Positions 39,905 to 48,985 of a stretch of 64,000 nt of DNA are shown one piece after another. Under the pieces are notes generated by a model. It had not been told where the DNA came from, made no database searches, and saw nothing but the letters and a program-made list of their open reading frames with translations. Made by a program: the position numbers and the translations under genes. This stretch comes from Clostridia bacterium UC5.1-1D2. Lineage in GTDB: Bacteria > Bacillota > Clostridia > Lachnospirales > Lachnospiraceae. Numbering within the stretch: the first letter of the stretch is position 1; each line of letters opens with the position of its first letter. Where the stretch lies: the NCBI GenBank assembly GCA_001304855.1, contig BBZN01000009.1:62001-126000 (forward strand). The letters run 5' to 3'.

Positions 39905-41329
39905 TTATACCTCTCTGTTACATTTATAAGTTCCGCTTTTTCTTCTCAGCCTCCGTATTACCTTTATCACCCTTCTCCTTTTTTCCAAATGCTCCCTCCC
40001 GCAGTTGATTTCCTGTTTCCGTCTCATATAAGCTTCCAAAGGGAGCTTTCCCGCCCTGTATGCTTCATACAATGCTTTTTTCTTTTGCCGAAGGCCCTCC
40101 CTCCCCTGGGGAACGGCAGAATCTCCCTCTCCGGCCGGTCTTTTTACCCCTGAAGCCGCCGCCGCTTTTATACAGTCCCTTACCTCAGCCAAACCCAGCT
40201 GTATTTTCACTGCCTTTAACAGGATCTCCTCCAAGTCTGCCAGAAGGATTTGTTCCCGATTACACACATATTTTTGAGGATTCACCCGATGGCTGTCACA
40301 ATAACAATACCTCCCCCCGGCCCTCGTTCTAACAGACATCGCCTTTGTGCAATGTCCGCAGAACAGCAGGCCCGACAGCAGCCTGTCCGATTTTACAAAT
40401 CCGCCGTTAAATGGTCTGAATCCCTCCTGAACCAGCTGAAAATCGCTTTCACCAATAATGGCGGGGTGCGCCTTTTCAATGACGACCCAGTCTTGCCTGG
40501 GCGCCTTTTTTACATACCCTTTCCCCATCTGGGGCCTGTAATGCCGGCCCAAAACGGCAGTGCCTATATACGCCTTATTTTTAAGGATATTTGTTACCGC
40601 CGCGGCGCTCCAATCGGCCTTTCTCTCAAAGGGAAGAGCTTGGCTTTTTTGGCTTTTTTTATAGTCTCCGGGCGTCAATACTCCCTCCAGATTTAAGATC
40701 CTGGCTATCTCCATTCTCCCCGCGTTCTCCAGGGTCAGCCGGAATATCCTCTGCACTACAGCCGCCGCCTCCTCATCCACAAACAGCTTATTGCCATACC
40801 CCCTGATCTTTTTATAGCCGTAGGGCGCGCCTGCTCCAACATGTTCTCCGGTGCGCCTTTGCTGATAAATGGACTTTTTTACTTTATAAGACTGTTCCCG
40901 GCTCATATAGCTGTTCATGATGTTCTTCACCGCTATCTCCATGGCCGGAACCTCCTCCCTGTAGTCATCTGTATCAAAACTATCATTGACAGCGATAAAC
41001 CGCACTCCCAATACAGGAAAAATATGTTCCAGATAGTCCCCCACCTCTATGTAATTCCTGCCGAACCTGGAAAGATCTTTCACTATTATGCAATATACAT
41101 TCCCGCTCTCTGCCAATTCCAATACCTTACGCATGCCGGGCCTGTCAAAGCTGGTTCCGCTGTGACCGTCATCCACGAATTCCAGTTTGGGGCGCCTTTT
41201 AAGCTGTTCATTGTTTTTTACAAAATCTTCCAGAACTCTTCTCTGGTTTGTTATGCTGTTGCTCTCAATCCCTCTTTCTTCATCCTCCCGGGACAATCTT
41301 AAATAACAGATAAGATACTTCTCTTTCAA
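39905..41329 (-). CDS. Large serine recombinase A
   Basis: This is an intact recombinase of about 474 residues. The start is TTG at 41329 (KEKYLICYLRLSREDEER), chosen because AGGAGG lies nine bases upstream; an ATG 17 codons earlier would run into the previous gene. Catalytic Ser is in YLRLSRED, followed by FVDDGHSGTSFDRPGMRKVL and CIIVKDLSRFGRNYIEVGDY. The recombinase domain (GAPYGYKKIRGYGNKLFVDE) is followed by a zinc-ribbon with LLSGLLFCGHCTKAMSVRTR and a basic coiled C-terminus (KKALYEAYRAGKLPLEAYMR). It is nearest to the permease junction and is the last gene of the three-recombinase unit. Confidence 0.9.
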   Translation of the reverse strand: MKEKYLICYLRLSREDEERGIESNSITNQRRVLEDFVKNNEQLKRRPKLEFVDDGHSGTSFDRPGMRKVLELAESGNVYCIIVKDLSRFGRNYIEVGDYLEHIFPVLGVRFIAVNDSFDTDDYREEVPAMEIAVKNIMNSYMSREQSYKVKKSIYQQRRTGEHVGAGAPYGYKKIRGYGNKLFVDEEAAAVVQRIFRLTLENAGRMEIARILNLEGVLTPGDYKKSQKSQALPFERKADWSAAAVTNILKNKAYIGTAVLGRHYRPQMGKGYVKKAPRQDWVVIEKAHPAIIGESDFQLVQEGFRPFNGGFVKSDRLLSGLLFCGHCTKAMSVRTRAGGRYCYCDSHRVNPQKYVCNREQILLADLEEILLKAVKIQLGLAEVRDCIKAAAASGVKRPAGEGDSAVPQGREGLRQKKKALYEAYRAGKLPLEAYMRRKQEINCGREHLEKRRRVIKVIRRLRRKSGTYKCNREV

Positions 41330-41342
41330 AATCCCCCACCTC

Positions 41343-42768
41343 CTATTCCTTCCCCGGGGCGCAGTAAGGCAGGAGGGCATCTCTAAAGGTAAATTCTATC
41401 TTAAGCTTCGATGAACCGGCGACCGTGATCTTCCTAATGAAAATTTCAATTAATTCCCTCGTCAGCCGTCCTTCTTCTGAATCCCTATTTATCCCCGGGC
41501 CTTCCATCAAGGTATCTCCAAGGTGCGGTTTTTCCAAAAAAAGCTGATTATACTTGCCTAAAAGTTCCCTAATAATCCTTCCCAGCTTATCCTCATTGAT
41601 ATAACAGCTTTTACATGGGGTTGCCGTACTTTTATATTTATATCCTTCACAGCACTGATAAAAGGTTCTTTTCCCCTTCCTGTTTTTAAAATAATCTCTT
41701 CTCAAAGGCCTGTTACAGCAGCCGCACCGCATTTTTCCCGCGTATAGATTGGCAGGCCTGCCCTCAGGGGCCGGGCCTGCTCCCGGACTCCGTCTTTTCC
41801 TGTCCTCCAGCATGTTTTGGACCTCCTCATATTCTTCTTTTGAAATCAGTTTTTCATGTGTGTGATATACGAATTTCCATTCTTCCTTTGGAATTTTATG
41901 GTTGGGAATTCCTCTGTACAAAGAACAGCTGTGCTTTTTACTGCCAGACAGCCGCAGTACGCCGGATTTTCCAGAATGAGCCTTACAGTGGACCTGTACC
42001 ATTGTGTTTCTTTTTCGTGGCATTTTGACTTGTACAATCCCAAATCACTAAAATGCCGCATGGGCGGCGCAATGTGACAATCGTTTAAGCGCTTTGTAAT
42101 TGCATGGAAGCTTTCACCCTTTAAAAAACGGGAGAAAATCATTTTTACTATATCCGCAGCCTCCTCATCGATAACCAAATGCCTCCTTCCTGAATCGCCG
42201 CTGCAGATCAAATAACCATATGGAGGAACGGGCCCATGGCAGATTCCCTCCTCCCCCATTTCGTCAAAGGCCTGCCCTACATTCTGCGATACCTGTTTCG
42301 CATATAAGTCATTAGTCAAATTTTTTAACCGCATCTCCAGCAGCTTCTCATGAAAATCCTCAGAGATTGTATCAATCCCGTCATTGACAGCGATAAAACG
42401 CACCCCTAAAAACGGAAAAACTTTGGTGATATAGTCTTCCGTATCTATGTAATTGCGTCCGAAGCGGGATAAATCTTTTACAACAATACAGTTGATATGG
42501 CCCGCCGTAATTTCTTTCATCATGCGGACGAAACCTTCCCTTGAAAAGGTTGTTCCGCTTTTACCGTCGTCAATAAATTCACCGGCATAGACCAAATCCG
42601 GGCGCTGATTCATATAAGCCTGTTGAGATTTCTCTGGTTTTCAATTGAATTGCTGATTCGTCCTGAGGGGTCTTCATCTGACAGCCGGCAGTAGGAGCAG
42701 CAGCGCCATATCACCTTGGCTGACTGCTGGACATCCGGCCGCTGACCTTTTCTACTCTTTCTCGCCAA
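41343..42768 (-). CDS. Large serine recombinase B (frameshifted)
   Basis: This recombinase of about 475 residues has start TTG at 42768 (ARKSRKGQRPD), with GGGAGGTAAAGACAA upstream. The Ser nucleophile is in CCSYCRLSDEDPSG. A frameshift near 42620 precedes FIDDGKSGTTFSREGFVRMM and CIVVKDLSRFGRNYIDTEDY. A second near 41925 joins ILENPAYCGCLAVKS to CSLYRGIPNHKIPKEEWKFV. The zinc-ribbon cysteines are in AGKMRCGCCNRPLRR and FYQCCEGYKYKSTATPCKSC. It lies 13 bases before recombinase A and 27 after C. Its divergent sequence suggests the three enzymes cooperate rather than being recent copies. Confidence 0.87.
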
Positions 42769-42795
42769 TTGTCTTTACCTCCCAGTGAAGCTCCT

Positions 42796-44414
42796 TCATT
42801 GTTTTTCAAATTCATCCCGGTGATAAAATCTGATCTTCAGTGAATGGTCTTTTTGTATTTCTATATGATGGACCAGCAAAACTAAAATCCCGCGGTCTAA
42901 GGAATTGATTCCTTTGCATTGTTTAAACCGATCCATCCACTCCGAATTTTTCCTTCCACCGGCTTCACAATGCTTCCGCTTTTCTTCTAAACGGTCTAAT
43001 TTTTCCTTTATCCCCTCTTCCTCCTCATGGTACATTTCCCGAAATTCCTCATACTCCTCCCTGTCTAAAATTCCCTCTTTATAGTCCTCATACAGGGAAA
43101 GCTTTGCCCGGTTCACTTTGTTTACCTGACTATGGAGCATCTCAGACTCCTGTCTGATTATTTCTTTCCGGTAATTGCCTGCCGGCTCACAGTCCGGTTC
43201 CGGGAGGGCCTTCTTTCGGTCTGTCAGTACCTGCATATAAATCTGCAAGGTTTTCAGCACTCTTTCATACAGCTTCCTCTCATTAATGCGGTGGCTGCTG
43301 CATTGACCGCTCTTTTTCCAGCCGGAACACAGATAATAGATATATTCCTTTGAGCCGTGTTTCTCCCTCTTCCTCACCAACGGCATATTGCAGTCTCCAC
43401 AGTATAGCAAACCGGAAAACAGATGCAGCTCTTCATTTCCGGGAGCCAGTCTGGTGTCAATTTCCAGCAGATGCTGGACTATGTCAAAGATAAATTTGTC
43501 AACAACCGGCTGATGACTGTGGGGATGCCGAATCCATTCGCTCATTGGAACACATTTTCTGGCGTGTGTTTTATAATTTACCTTTCTAATCTTTCCCTGT
43601 TCCAGCACTCCTGTGTAAATCCGGTTTGACAGTATCCGCAAAACCATATTTTCACTCCACTGCAGGCTGTTTTTCCGTTTAAAGGCCGTCTTATATCTGC
43701 TGCCCGTAGATTCCTTGTAGGCAAGAGGCGTAAGGACGCTTCCCGGTTCAGGTATTTTGCAATGCTTTTCTGGCTCATTCCTCTTACTTTCATATAAAAT
43801 ATGTGGGAAACCACTTTCGATGCGTATGGATCAGGAATCAGTAAATTGGGATTTTCTTCATCCTTTCTATAACCATACACCGCAAAGGGCGCAATGAAAT
43901 CCCCCGCCTCCCACTTTACAGCCATGTGGCTTCGTATTTTTACAGATGCGTCTCTGGAATAATTTTCATTGATGAGATTTTTAAATGGGATAATAATATT
44001 GTCTGATTGTGTCCGCTCTGCCGAACTGTCATAATTATCATTAATTGAAATAAACCGGATTCCCATTTCAGGAAATATGCGCTCAATATAGCGGCAGTTC
44101 TCTAAATAATCCCGCCCCAATCTGGAAAAGTCTTTTACTATAATGCAATTTATCCTTTCCTCCGGAATCCGGCTCAGCATGTTCTGAAAACCAGGGCGCT
44201 CATAATCAAGTCCGGTAAAGCCGTCGTCCGCAAACTCATTTACAAGCACAATTTCCTCCTTTGAATTCAGGAATCTGTGAACCAATCTCCTTTGGTTGGT
44301 TATGCTATTGCTTTCATCTTTGATTTTCTTTGCAGATATCCCATGACGGAGATAAAAATCGTCCTCTTTAGAAAGACGATAGTAGGCAAATGCCCGCCAG
44401 TTCACCTTGCACAT
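42796..44414 (-). CDS. Large serine recombinase C (frameshifted)
   Basis: This is the first of the three recombinases, about 539 residues. The start at 44414 (MCKVNWRAFAYYRLSKEDDF) has AGGGAG eight bases upstream, and a GTG three codons earlier is possible. The active Ser is in YYRLSKEDD, with FADDGFTGLDYERPGFQNML and CIIVKDFSRLGRDYLENCRY following. A frameshift near 43680 joins the recombinase domain to MVLRILSNRIYTGVLEQGKI, and a zinc-ribbon (LLYCGDCNMPLVRKREKHGS ... CSSHRINERK) and a long charged coiled coil (EEYEEFREMYHEEEEGIKEK) complete it. It has more insertions in the catalytic domain than A or B. Confidence 0.87.
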
Positions 44415-44453
44415 AAAAAACACTCCCTGTCCCTGCTCAAATTTCCGGACATT

Positions 44454-44699
44454 TTATTCCATTTTATTTTTCAGGTATTGGACCAGAGCGTCCTGAAAGG
44501 TATAATCCGTATCGGAAAACTGAACAGACACAACGGTGTCTCCGCATTTAAAACAATATGGATTTTTGATTTTCTCAATAAAGTCCAGAATTCTTTCATT
44601 TTTCGGTTTTGATTCGTCCACTGTCACAGAGGATATATCCACCAGGCTGTCCCTGTGGACGCTCATAATATCTATATGTTTCATTTCCTCGATATCCAT
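44454..44699 (-). CDS. DUF6870-type small protein
   Basis: This is an intact 81-residue protein starting at 44699 (MDIEEMKHIDIMSVHRDSLV) after AGGGATGGAAG. The pattern DIEEMKHIDI ... ERILDFIEKIKNPYCFKCGD followed by VSVQFSDTDYTFQDALVQYL matches small DUF6870-type proteins found beside serine recombinases in Firmicutes elements. It precedes recombinase C by 39 bases in the same operon, so it may be an accessory or directionality factor. That role is inferred from position only; the function of the family is not known to me. Confidence 0.65.
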   Translation of the reverse strand: MDIEEMKHIDIMSVHRDSLVDISSVTVDESKPKNERILDFIEKIKNPYCFKCGDTVVSVQFSDTDYTFQDALVQYLKNKME

Positions 44700-44798
44700 C
44701 TTCCATCCCTTATATACCCTGTTTTTGCATTATATGAACCGTGGTAATTGTCCTATCACACCCTGAAAAGGAATTTAAGCCGGATTAACCTCCCAAAG

Positions 44799-44944
44799 CG
44801 TGTCTGAACATTGCTTTCTGACAACTGTGCGCAACACTTCCCGTATAGTTGGCCCCTGTGAGGGAGGCGCGGTAGACTGCGCTGACTGAATTGGGGCCAA
44901 CTATACCGGGGCGTGCAGATGGCGGGAATGGATGTTCAGACACG
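44799..44944. repeat. 146-bp nested palindromic repeat (MITE-like)
   Basis: The outer arms CGTGTCTGAACAT (44799-44811) and ATGTTCAGACACG (44932-44944) are perfect inverted repeats. Inner arms GTATAGTTGGCCCC (44843-44856) and GGGGCCAACTATAC (44893-44906) are also perfect. The interior carries no gene. The gap 44700-45092 otherwise holds only the terminator at 44987-45033. A half copy lies at 57119-57153. Confidence 0.75.
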
Positions 44945-44986
44945 TTCTAAGGCAGTCCCTGTTATGGAACTGAAAGCTGTGGACGT

Positions 44987-45033
44987 ATAAAAACGCCATG
45001 TAAGCGCCGGTGTTATCCGGCCTCCCATGGCGT
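44987..45033 (-). terminator. Terminator of the injection-system operon
   Basis: ACGCCATG (44993-45000) pairs with CATGGCGT (45026-45033), with a further CCGG/CCGG pairing inside the loop. On the minus strand TTTTTATAC follows. It is 60 bases beyond the last gene of the leftward operon. Confidence 0.75.
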
Positions 45034-45092
45034 GAATATTATAAAAATACGGTGATTGCCTCACTATAAGGAGTGATTTGCAAAGCTTTCCG

Positions 45093-47649
45093 TCAGTCTA
45101 ACCCATAGCGGATGCGCTCCCTATGAAGCTCTGTTTTAATCTGCCCCATCATTTTCCGGGAAAGCGTCTGCACAGGCCGGGGCCCGGAACCATGTTCCTG
45201 CTGCATACGCTTATTATCATCTGCGTATTGTGACAAAAGATCCTCCAGCTGCCCTGTCCTGCGCCGCTCCTCTTCCAAGGTATATTCTTGTTTGGTAATC
45301 CTCGTCTCCAGCCTCTCCAGAAGCTGCTGCGTCCGCTCTGTATGCTCCGGGCCGGTTTCTTTCTGGAAATCCACATTGGGCTGCCTGTATACCACAGAGA
45401 GGCCTGGCTGTGGGAAAGGGAAGGGTTCAGAAGATGGCCGGCTGCGGCTCCGCAGCTGATCCCCATCTGCAAATTGGAGGATTCCGACATAGGGCCGGAA
45501 ATATCTGCGCGCCGCCCGGCCAATGAGACCCGGCGGACGCCCGGCAGGCGCATAGGCAAAGATACCCCCCTGGTCTGAACCAGTGTCAACCCACCTGGAG
45601 ACGCCCCCTTCCTCCCCTGGCGCCCTGTGGATTTGCTCATAAGCCGGTTCTTGAAGAAAAGGCTTCTGCTGTAAAGGTAAATTGCTGCTGCCCGGAAGGG
45701 AGCTGTTCCGGCTTAATACATGTTTCTCCTGGCCGGCGGCAATCCTCTTAAGAATGCCGGGGACATCGCCGGACGTTCCGGCCTGCTTCGCAGTCCGGGT
45801 CAGAACATGGAGATACGTTACATTTCTCTCCGGCCGCGTTCCTTCCGGGCCATAACCGGATATACCGCCCCGGCCCAAGGTCCGGCCCCCGGCCAAGGTG
45901 TGGATTATGGAAGGAGGGAATGCTCCTCCGAGGCTGTTCGTCCGGGCGTCCAGGCCGGCAATTTTTTGAAGCAGGTTTCCCGGAGAAACAGACGGCTGCC
46001 CTGCCCCGAAGGCCGCCCCCTTCTCCGGCTGCTGATGCCGGTTCCACATATAGGTAAGTCCGGCTTCCCCCGGTATTTCCCCATAAAAGCTGCGGTAAAC
46101 GGGCCAGTCATAGAGGCCTGATATCTCCCCTGACAGACTCCAGCCCCTGGCCGGAAACCCGGGACCGTAAGACATGCCTTCAGAAAAGGCCCGGCTCTCA
46201 GACTCCGTGGCCATATTTGACGTCAAAGACGGGGAAAAAAGCTTTTGCAGCGCTCCCAATATCCTTCTTTCCAGAAACATTGTAAATTGGCTTCCGTCTC
46301 CGGCAGTGTCCCCTGCCGCATTACCGGCCCTCTTCCAGGCTGCTGCCCCGTCGCTTTTTCCGTCCGCAACTCCGGCTTCATTTCCGGTTTTTCTCCCGGC
46401 TCCATCCTTTGTCCCTGTCCCGGATATTTTCCAGACTATATCCCGGTCTGCGGCCCAGGGCGCGCCATCGATTATGTCTGCGGGCGCACTGCCGGTTATG
46501 TCTGAAAACAGTATTCCGGGCATGTTCCCGGCTATTTCTGCCGGCATACTCCCGGCTATTTTTTGGCCCATTCTCCGGCTGATTCTGCCGCCGCGCCGGT
46601 TATTCCCCCTGCGTTTCGCTTTGCGTTTTCTCCGGCTGCTTCTTCCGCCGCTCTCCTAACGATTTCTCCAGCCGTTTCTCCGGCTGCTTCTGCTGCCACT
46701 CTCCCAGCGATTTCTCCAGCCGTTTTTCCGGCGGCTTCCACTGCCGCGCCGGTTATTTCCCCTGCCTTCGCTTTGCTATCTCTCCGGCTGCTCTCCCGGC
46801 TGCTTCTTCCGCCGCTCTCCTGACGATTTCTCCAGCCGTTTCTCCGGCTGCTTCCACTGCCGCGCCGGTTATTTCCCCTGCCCTTCGCCTTGCTATCTCT
46901 CCTGCCGCTTTCCCGGCCGCTTCTTCCGCCGCTCTCCTGAGTATTTCTCCCGCTCCACCTCCGGCCCCGCTCCAGGCAAGCTTTCTTAAAATGCTCTCTG
47001 CCCCGCCATAGGTAAAACTCTCTGCCGTCAGGCTGCTCCCTCCGTCTCCCTGGCCGGATTCGGTTTTTCGGACAGGCTCCCCGGCTGTCCCCAAGGGGGA
47101 CAAAACGCTCAATGGGCTTCCCTGTAACCTCCTGCCATCCCTCCATAGCTGAAAGCCGTCCATATCCATTGCCAGGCTCCGTACCAGGCTTTCCCTGCCT
47201 CTTTCTGTAAGAAAACCGGTTTCTTCCCCGGCTTGCGTCCCATGGCGCTGGACAGCCTGGGGCCTGGTCCGTGGGAAGGGGCCTCCTCCCCCTCTCAGGC
47301 GCCTGGCCAAACCGGAGCTGCTCCACTGCCTGTCTGGCCATAGTCTCATAAGCGTCAAACTCCGCGTGGCGGACCAGCCCTTCCACACCCATGCTGCCAA
47401 AATACCGGCTCAGCTTCTGCCCTTCCGCCTCGTCCAGGCTCCGTCCAAGGAGACGGGAAATCTCCTGCTTCGTCTGCCTCATGGCCTGATTTCTCAGCGC
47501 CTCGGTATAGAAAATCCGCTGCTGCCGGATACCTGCCTGTTGAAAACGCTCCTTCCCGTTCATCATGCGGCCATGGGCAAAAACCGTTTTCAACATCCGC
47601 TGTGAAACTTTAAAAGACATCTGCGGCCGCAATCCCGCAAAAGGAGCAT
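45093..47649 (-). CDS. Large Ala/Gly-repeat coiled protein of the injection-system operon (frameshifted)
   Basis: This is one gene of about 850 codons in several frames, with shifts near 47300, 46770 and 46562 (an A run). The start is uncertain: ATG 47649 with a G-rich site upstream, or ATG 47620 (MSFKVSQRMLKTVFAHGRMM). The N-terminal 150 residues are basic and helical (RQTKQEISRLLGRSLDEAEG). About 46560-46960 encodes three to four imperfect 39-residue repeats built from AGEIVRRAAEEAAGRAAGEI and AGEITGAAVEAAGETAGEI, amphipathic and alanine-rich. Then comes a low-complexity Gly/Ser/Pro region and a C-terminal coiled coil (LLERLETRITKQEYTLEEER). The position after the tube and baseplate genes suggests a structural or cargo role; a tape-measure-like function is possible but no hydrophobic domain supports it. 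Confidence 0.55.
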
Positions 47650-47699
47650 GTTTCCCCCCGTCTTTACGGTGGGGAAAATCCTTTTTAAGCCAGTTTTTT

Positions 47700-48137
47700 T
47701 CAAGCCTTTTCAAAGGATTTCTCAAGAACTTTCTCAGACAGTCCCCTCCCCTCCAGGTACAGACTGCCAAGCTGCCTGAAAGCCCTGTCATCCTCCATGC
47801 GGATCCGTTCCAGGTAATGGTCGATGATGCGCTCTATATTTGCCTGAAACACAAGGGAATTGCCCGCCGCCCCCGGCAGGACGCCCTTTGAATTAAAATA
47901 CACCTTCAGCAGGTTCAGGGTAATCTGTATGGTTTCCCACAGCGGCCTCTTGTCCTCCCCCTCTTCTCCCCCAGAGGGGAACAGGTAAGCCATGACAGCC
48001 GGCCCCCAGTCATAGCTTCCAAATACTGAATATTGCTCCCAAATCCTGCGGGAAAACTGCAAAAACCCCATCCCCTGGCCCAGCCATGGACCGGCCGGAA
48101 GAAAAGGCCTGAGAACCTTTTTCTCTTTCTTATCCAA
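47700..48137 (-). CDS. Unknown 145-residue injection-system-associated protein
   Basis: This is an intact small protein. The start is TTG at 48137 (DKKEKKVLRPFLPAGPW), with GGGAGGTGACAGACG upstream. It is mixed alpha, with WETIQITLNLLKVYFNSKGV and VFQANIERIIDHYLERIRME as probable helices, without signal peptide or membrane segment. It lies between the second tube-like gene and the repeat-protein gene in the same leftward operon. I do not recognise the family, and a baseplate accessory or tail-terminator role is only suggested by its size and place. Confidence 0.65.
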   Translation of the reverse strand: MDKKEKKVLRPFLPAGPWLGQGMGFLQFSRRIWEQYSVFGSYDWGPAVMAYLFPSGGEEGEDKRPLWETIQITLNLLKVYFNSKGVLPGAAGNSLVFQANIERIIDHYLERIRMEDDRAFRQLGSLYLEGRGLSEKVLEKSFEKA

Positions 48138-48196
48138 CGTCTGTCACCTCCCTGATTGCCGCCATGCCGCGGTTCCCCTCAAATGTAAGACAGGAT

Positions 48197-48778
48197 TTAA
48201 GGAAGGGGAACATCGGAAATCCCGCTGTGGGCCAGCTCCAGGCGTTCAATCAGCAGGGTGCTGGAATTGGCGTCCAGCTCCGTATATTTTTTTGACACAA
48301 TCAGTCCCTCATCAATGCTGAAAATCCGCACAATCTTACCGTTGAGCCGGACAAAAATCAGGATATTGGTGATTTTCATTCCCTGGCGCAGCAAAGTAAA
48401 GAAGTCCGTTCCCGCGTCCTCCGTGAGTCCCTTTTCAAAAATAATGGTTTCCCGGCGCTGGCGCGGCTTCTGGCGGATTACCGGCGTCATGTTGCTGCCC
48501 CCCTCCACAAAGGTTTCCGTCTCAATCTCGCCCCCTAAGTTGATAATCTTATGAAACGAAATCTTAATCAGGTCAATCCTGACTTCAAACTCATAGCCCT
48601 TTACATATTTCTTGGTGGAATCCTTGTTGTTTGAATCGGACTGGGAACCGCCCTTTATATAACGCTTCACAGGCGCGGGGGGCGTATTGTCCTCAACCGG
48701 AACATAGCGTTTCTTCTCCGCCGCAGGCTTGGGCGCAGCTTCCGGAATATAACGTTTCTTTCCATTGATAATCGGCAT
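48197..48778 (-). CDS. Second tail-tube-like protein (Afp5-type, gp19 fold) with repeat extension
   Basis: This is an intact 193-residue tube-family protein. The start at 48778 reads MPIINGKKRYIPEAAPKPAA. Residues 7-60 hold four spaced basic-aromatic motifs (KKRYIPEA, KKRYVPVE, VKRYIKGG, KKYVKGY) separated by Ala/Pro/Asp linkers. From about residue 62 the fold is like the tail-tube/Afp5 group (FEVRIDLIKISFHKIINLGG, KGLTEDAGTDFFTLLRQGMK, NILIFVRLNGKIVRIFSIDE, LLIERLELAHSGIS). In related systems such paralogues form the tube-to-spike adaptor at the baseplate. It follows the DUF6760 gene by 27 bases. The KRY repeats are unusual and might contact a baseplate partner. Confidence 0.75.
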   Translation of the reverse strand: MPIINGKKRYIPEAAPKPAAEKKRYVPVEDNTPPAPVKRYIKGGSQSDSNNKDSTKKYVKGYEFEVRIDLIKISFHKIINLGGEIETETFVEGGSNMTPVIRQKPRQRRETIIFEKGLTEDAGTDFFTLLRQGMKITNILIFVRLNGKIVRIFSIDEGLIVSKKYTELDANSSTLLIERLELAHSGISDVPLP

Positions 48779-48805
48779 GTCTTTCTCTCGCTTTCCCCAG
48801 GCTTT

Positions 48806-48985
48806 CTAAAGCTTGAATACATTCTCCGGTTCCTGGTTTAATTTGCTGTTAATCTTGGATATTTCCTTACACCATCTCAGCCGGTCCCTATGGCTTAATC
48901 TCATGATTTCATTATGGCTCCAGTGCATATAATAGCCGATGAAGGCAGCCTCTTCGTAAATCTTATCTTCAGGATACGTGCTTAT
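48806..48985 (-). CDS. DUF6760-type small injection-system protein
   Basis: This gene is too short for most gene finders: 59 codons ending at 48806. The conserved core is IYEEAAFIGYYMHWSHNEIM followed by RLSHRDRLRWCKEISKINSK, the DUF6760 pattern found in contractile-injection loci next to the tail baseplate gene. There is no ATG, GTG or TTG at the expected N-terminus. The likely start is ATA at 48985, overlapping the stop codon of the preceding gene (CTATAAGC); an ATG with a TGA stop would differ by one base, so this may be a mutation or read error. Its role is unknown, and its partners are the tube and baseplate proteins. Confidence 0.7.
   Translation of the reverse strand: MSTYPEDKIYEEAAFIGYYMHWSHNEIMRLSHRDRLRWCKEISKINSKLNQEPENVFKL

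Larger units (their letters stand above)
39755..44699. mobile_element. Serine-recombinase cluster (probable end of a second integrated element)
   Basis: Three large serine recombinase genes and a DUF6870 gene, all leftward and tightly spaced (13, 27 and 39 bases), begin 150 bases after the permease truncation. Only the left boundary (about 39755) is visible. The right boundary is not defined because the severed permease end was not found; 44699 marks only the last gene of the cluster. The element may be short with the host end lost, or it may extend rightwards, even past the injection-system operon. Confidence 0.6.

Noticed and set aside
44700-45092. Search for the missing 3' end of the truncated permease beside the recombinase cluster
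   Set aside because: No plus-strand frame here continues from VGVIIG toward GEFL or a membrane helix; the region holds only the palindrome and the terminator.
46556-46571. Programmed frameshift at the A-run linking the two halves of the repeat protein
   Set aside because: The same one-base deletion pattern at homopolymers occurs throughout the window, so a read error is the simpler reading; there is no stimulatory structure I can support.
46560-46960. Repeated DNA as a CRISPR array or intergenic repeat
   Set aside because: The repeats are coding units with period near 117 bases, no unique spacers, and continuous amphipathic protein in the corrected frame.
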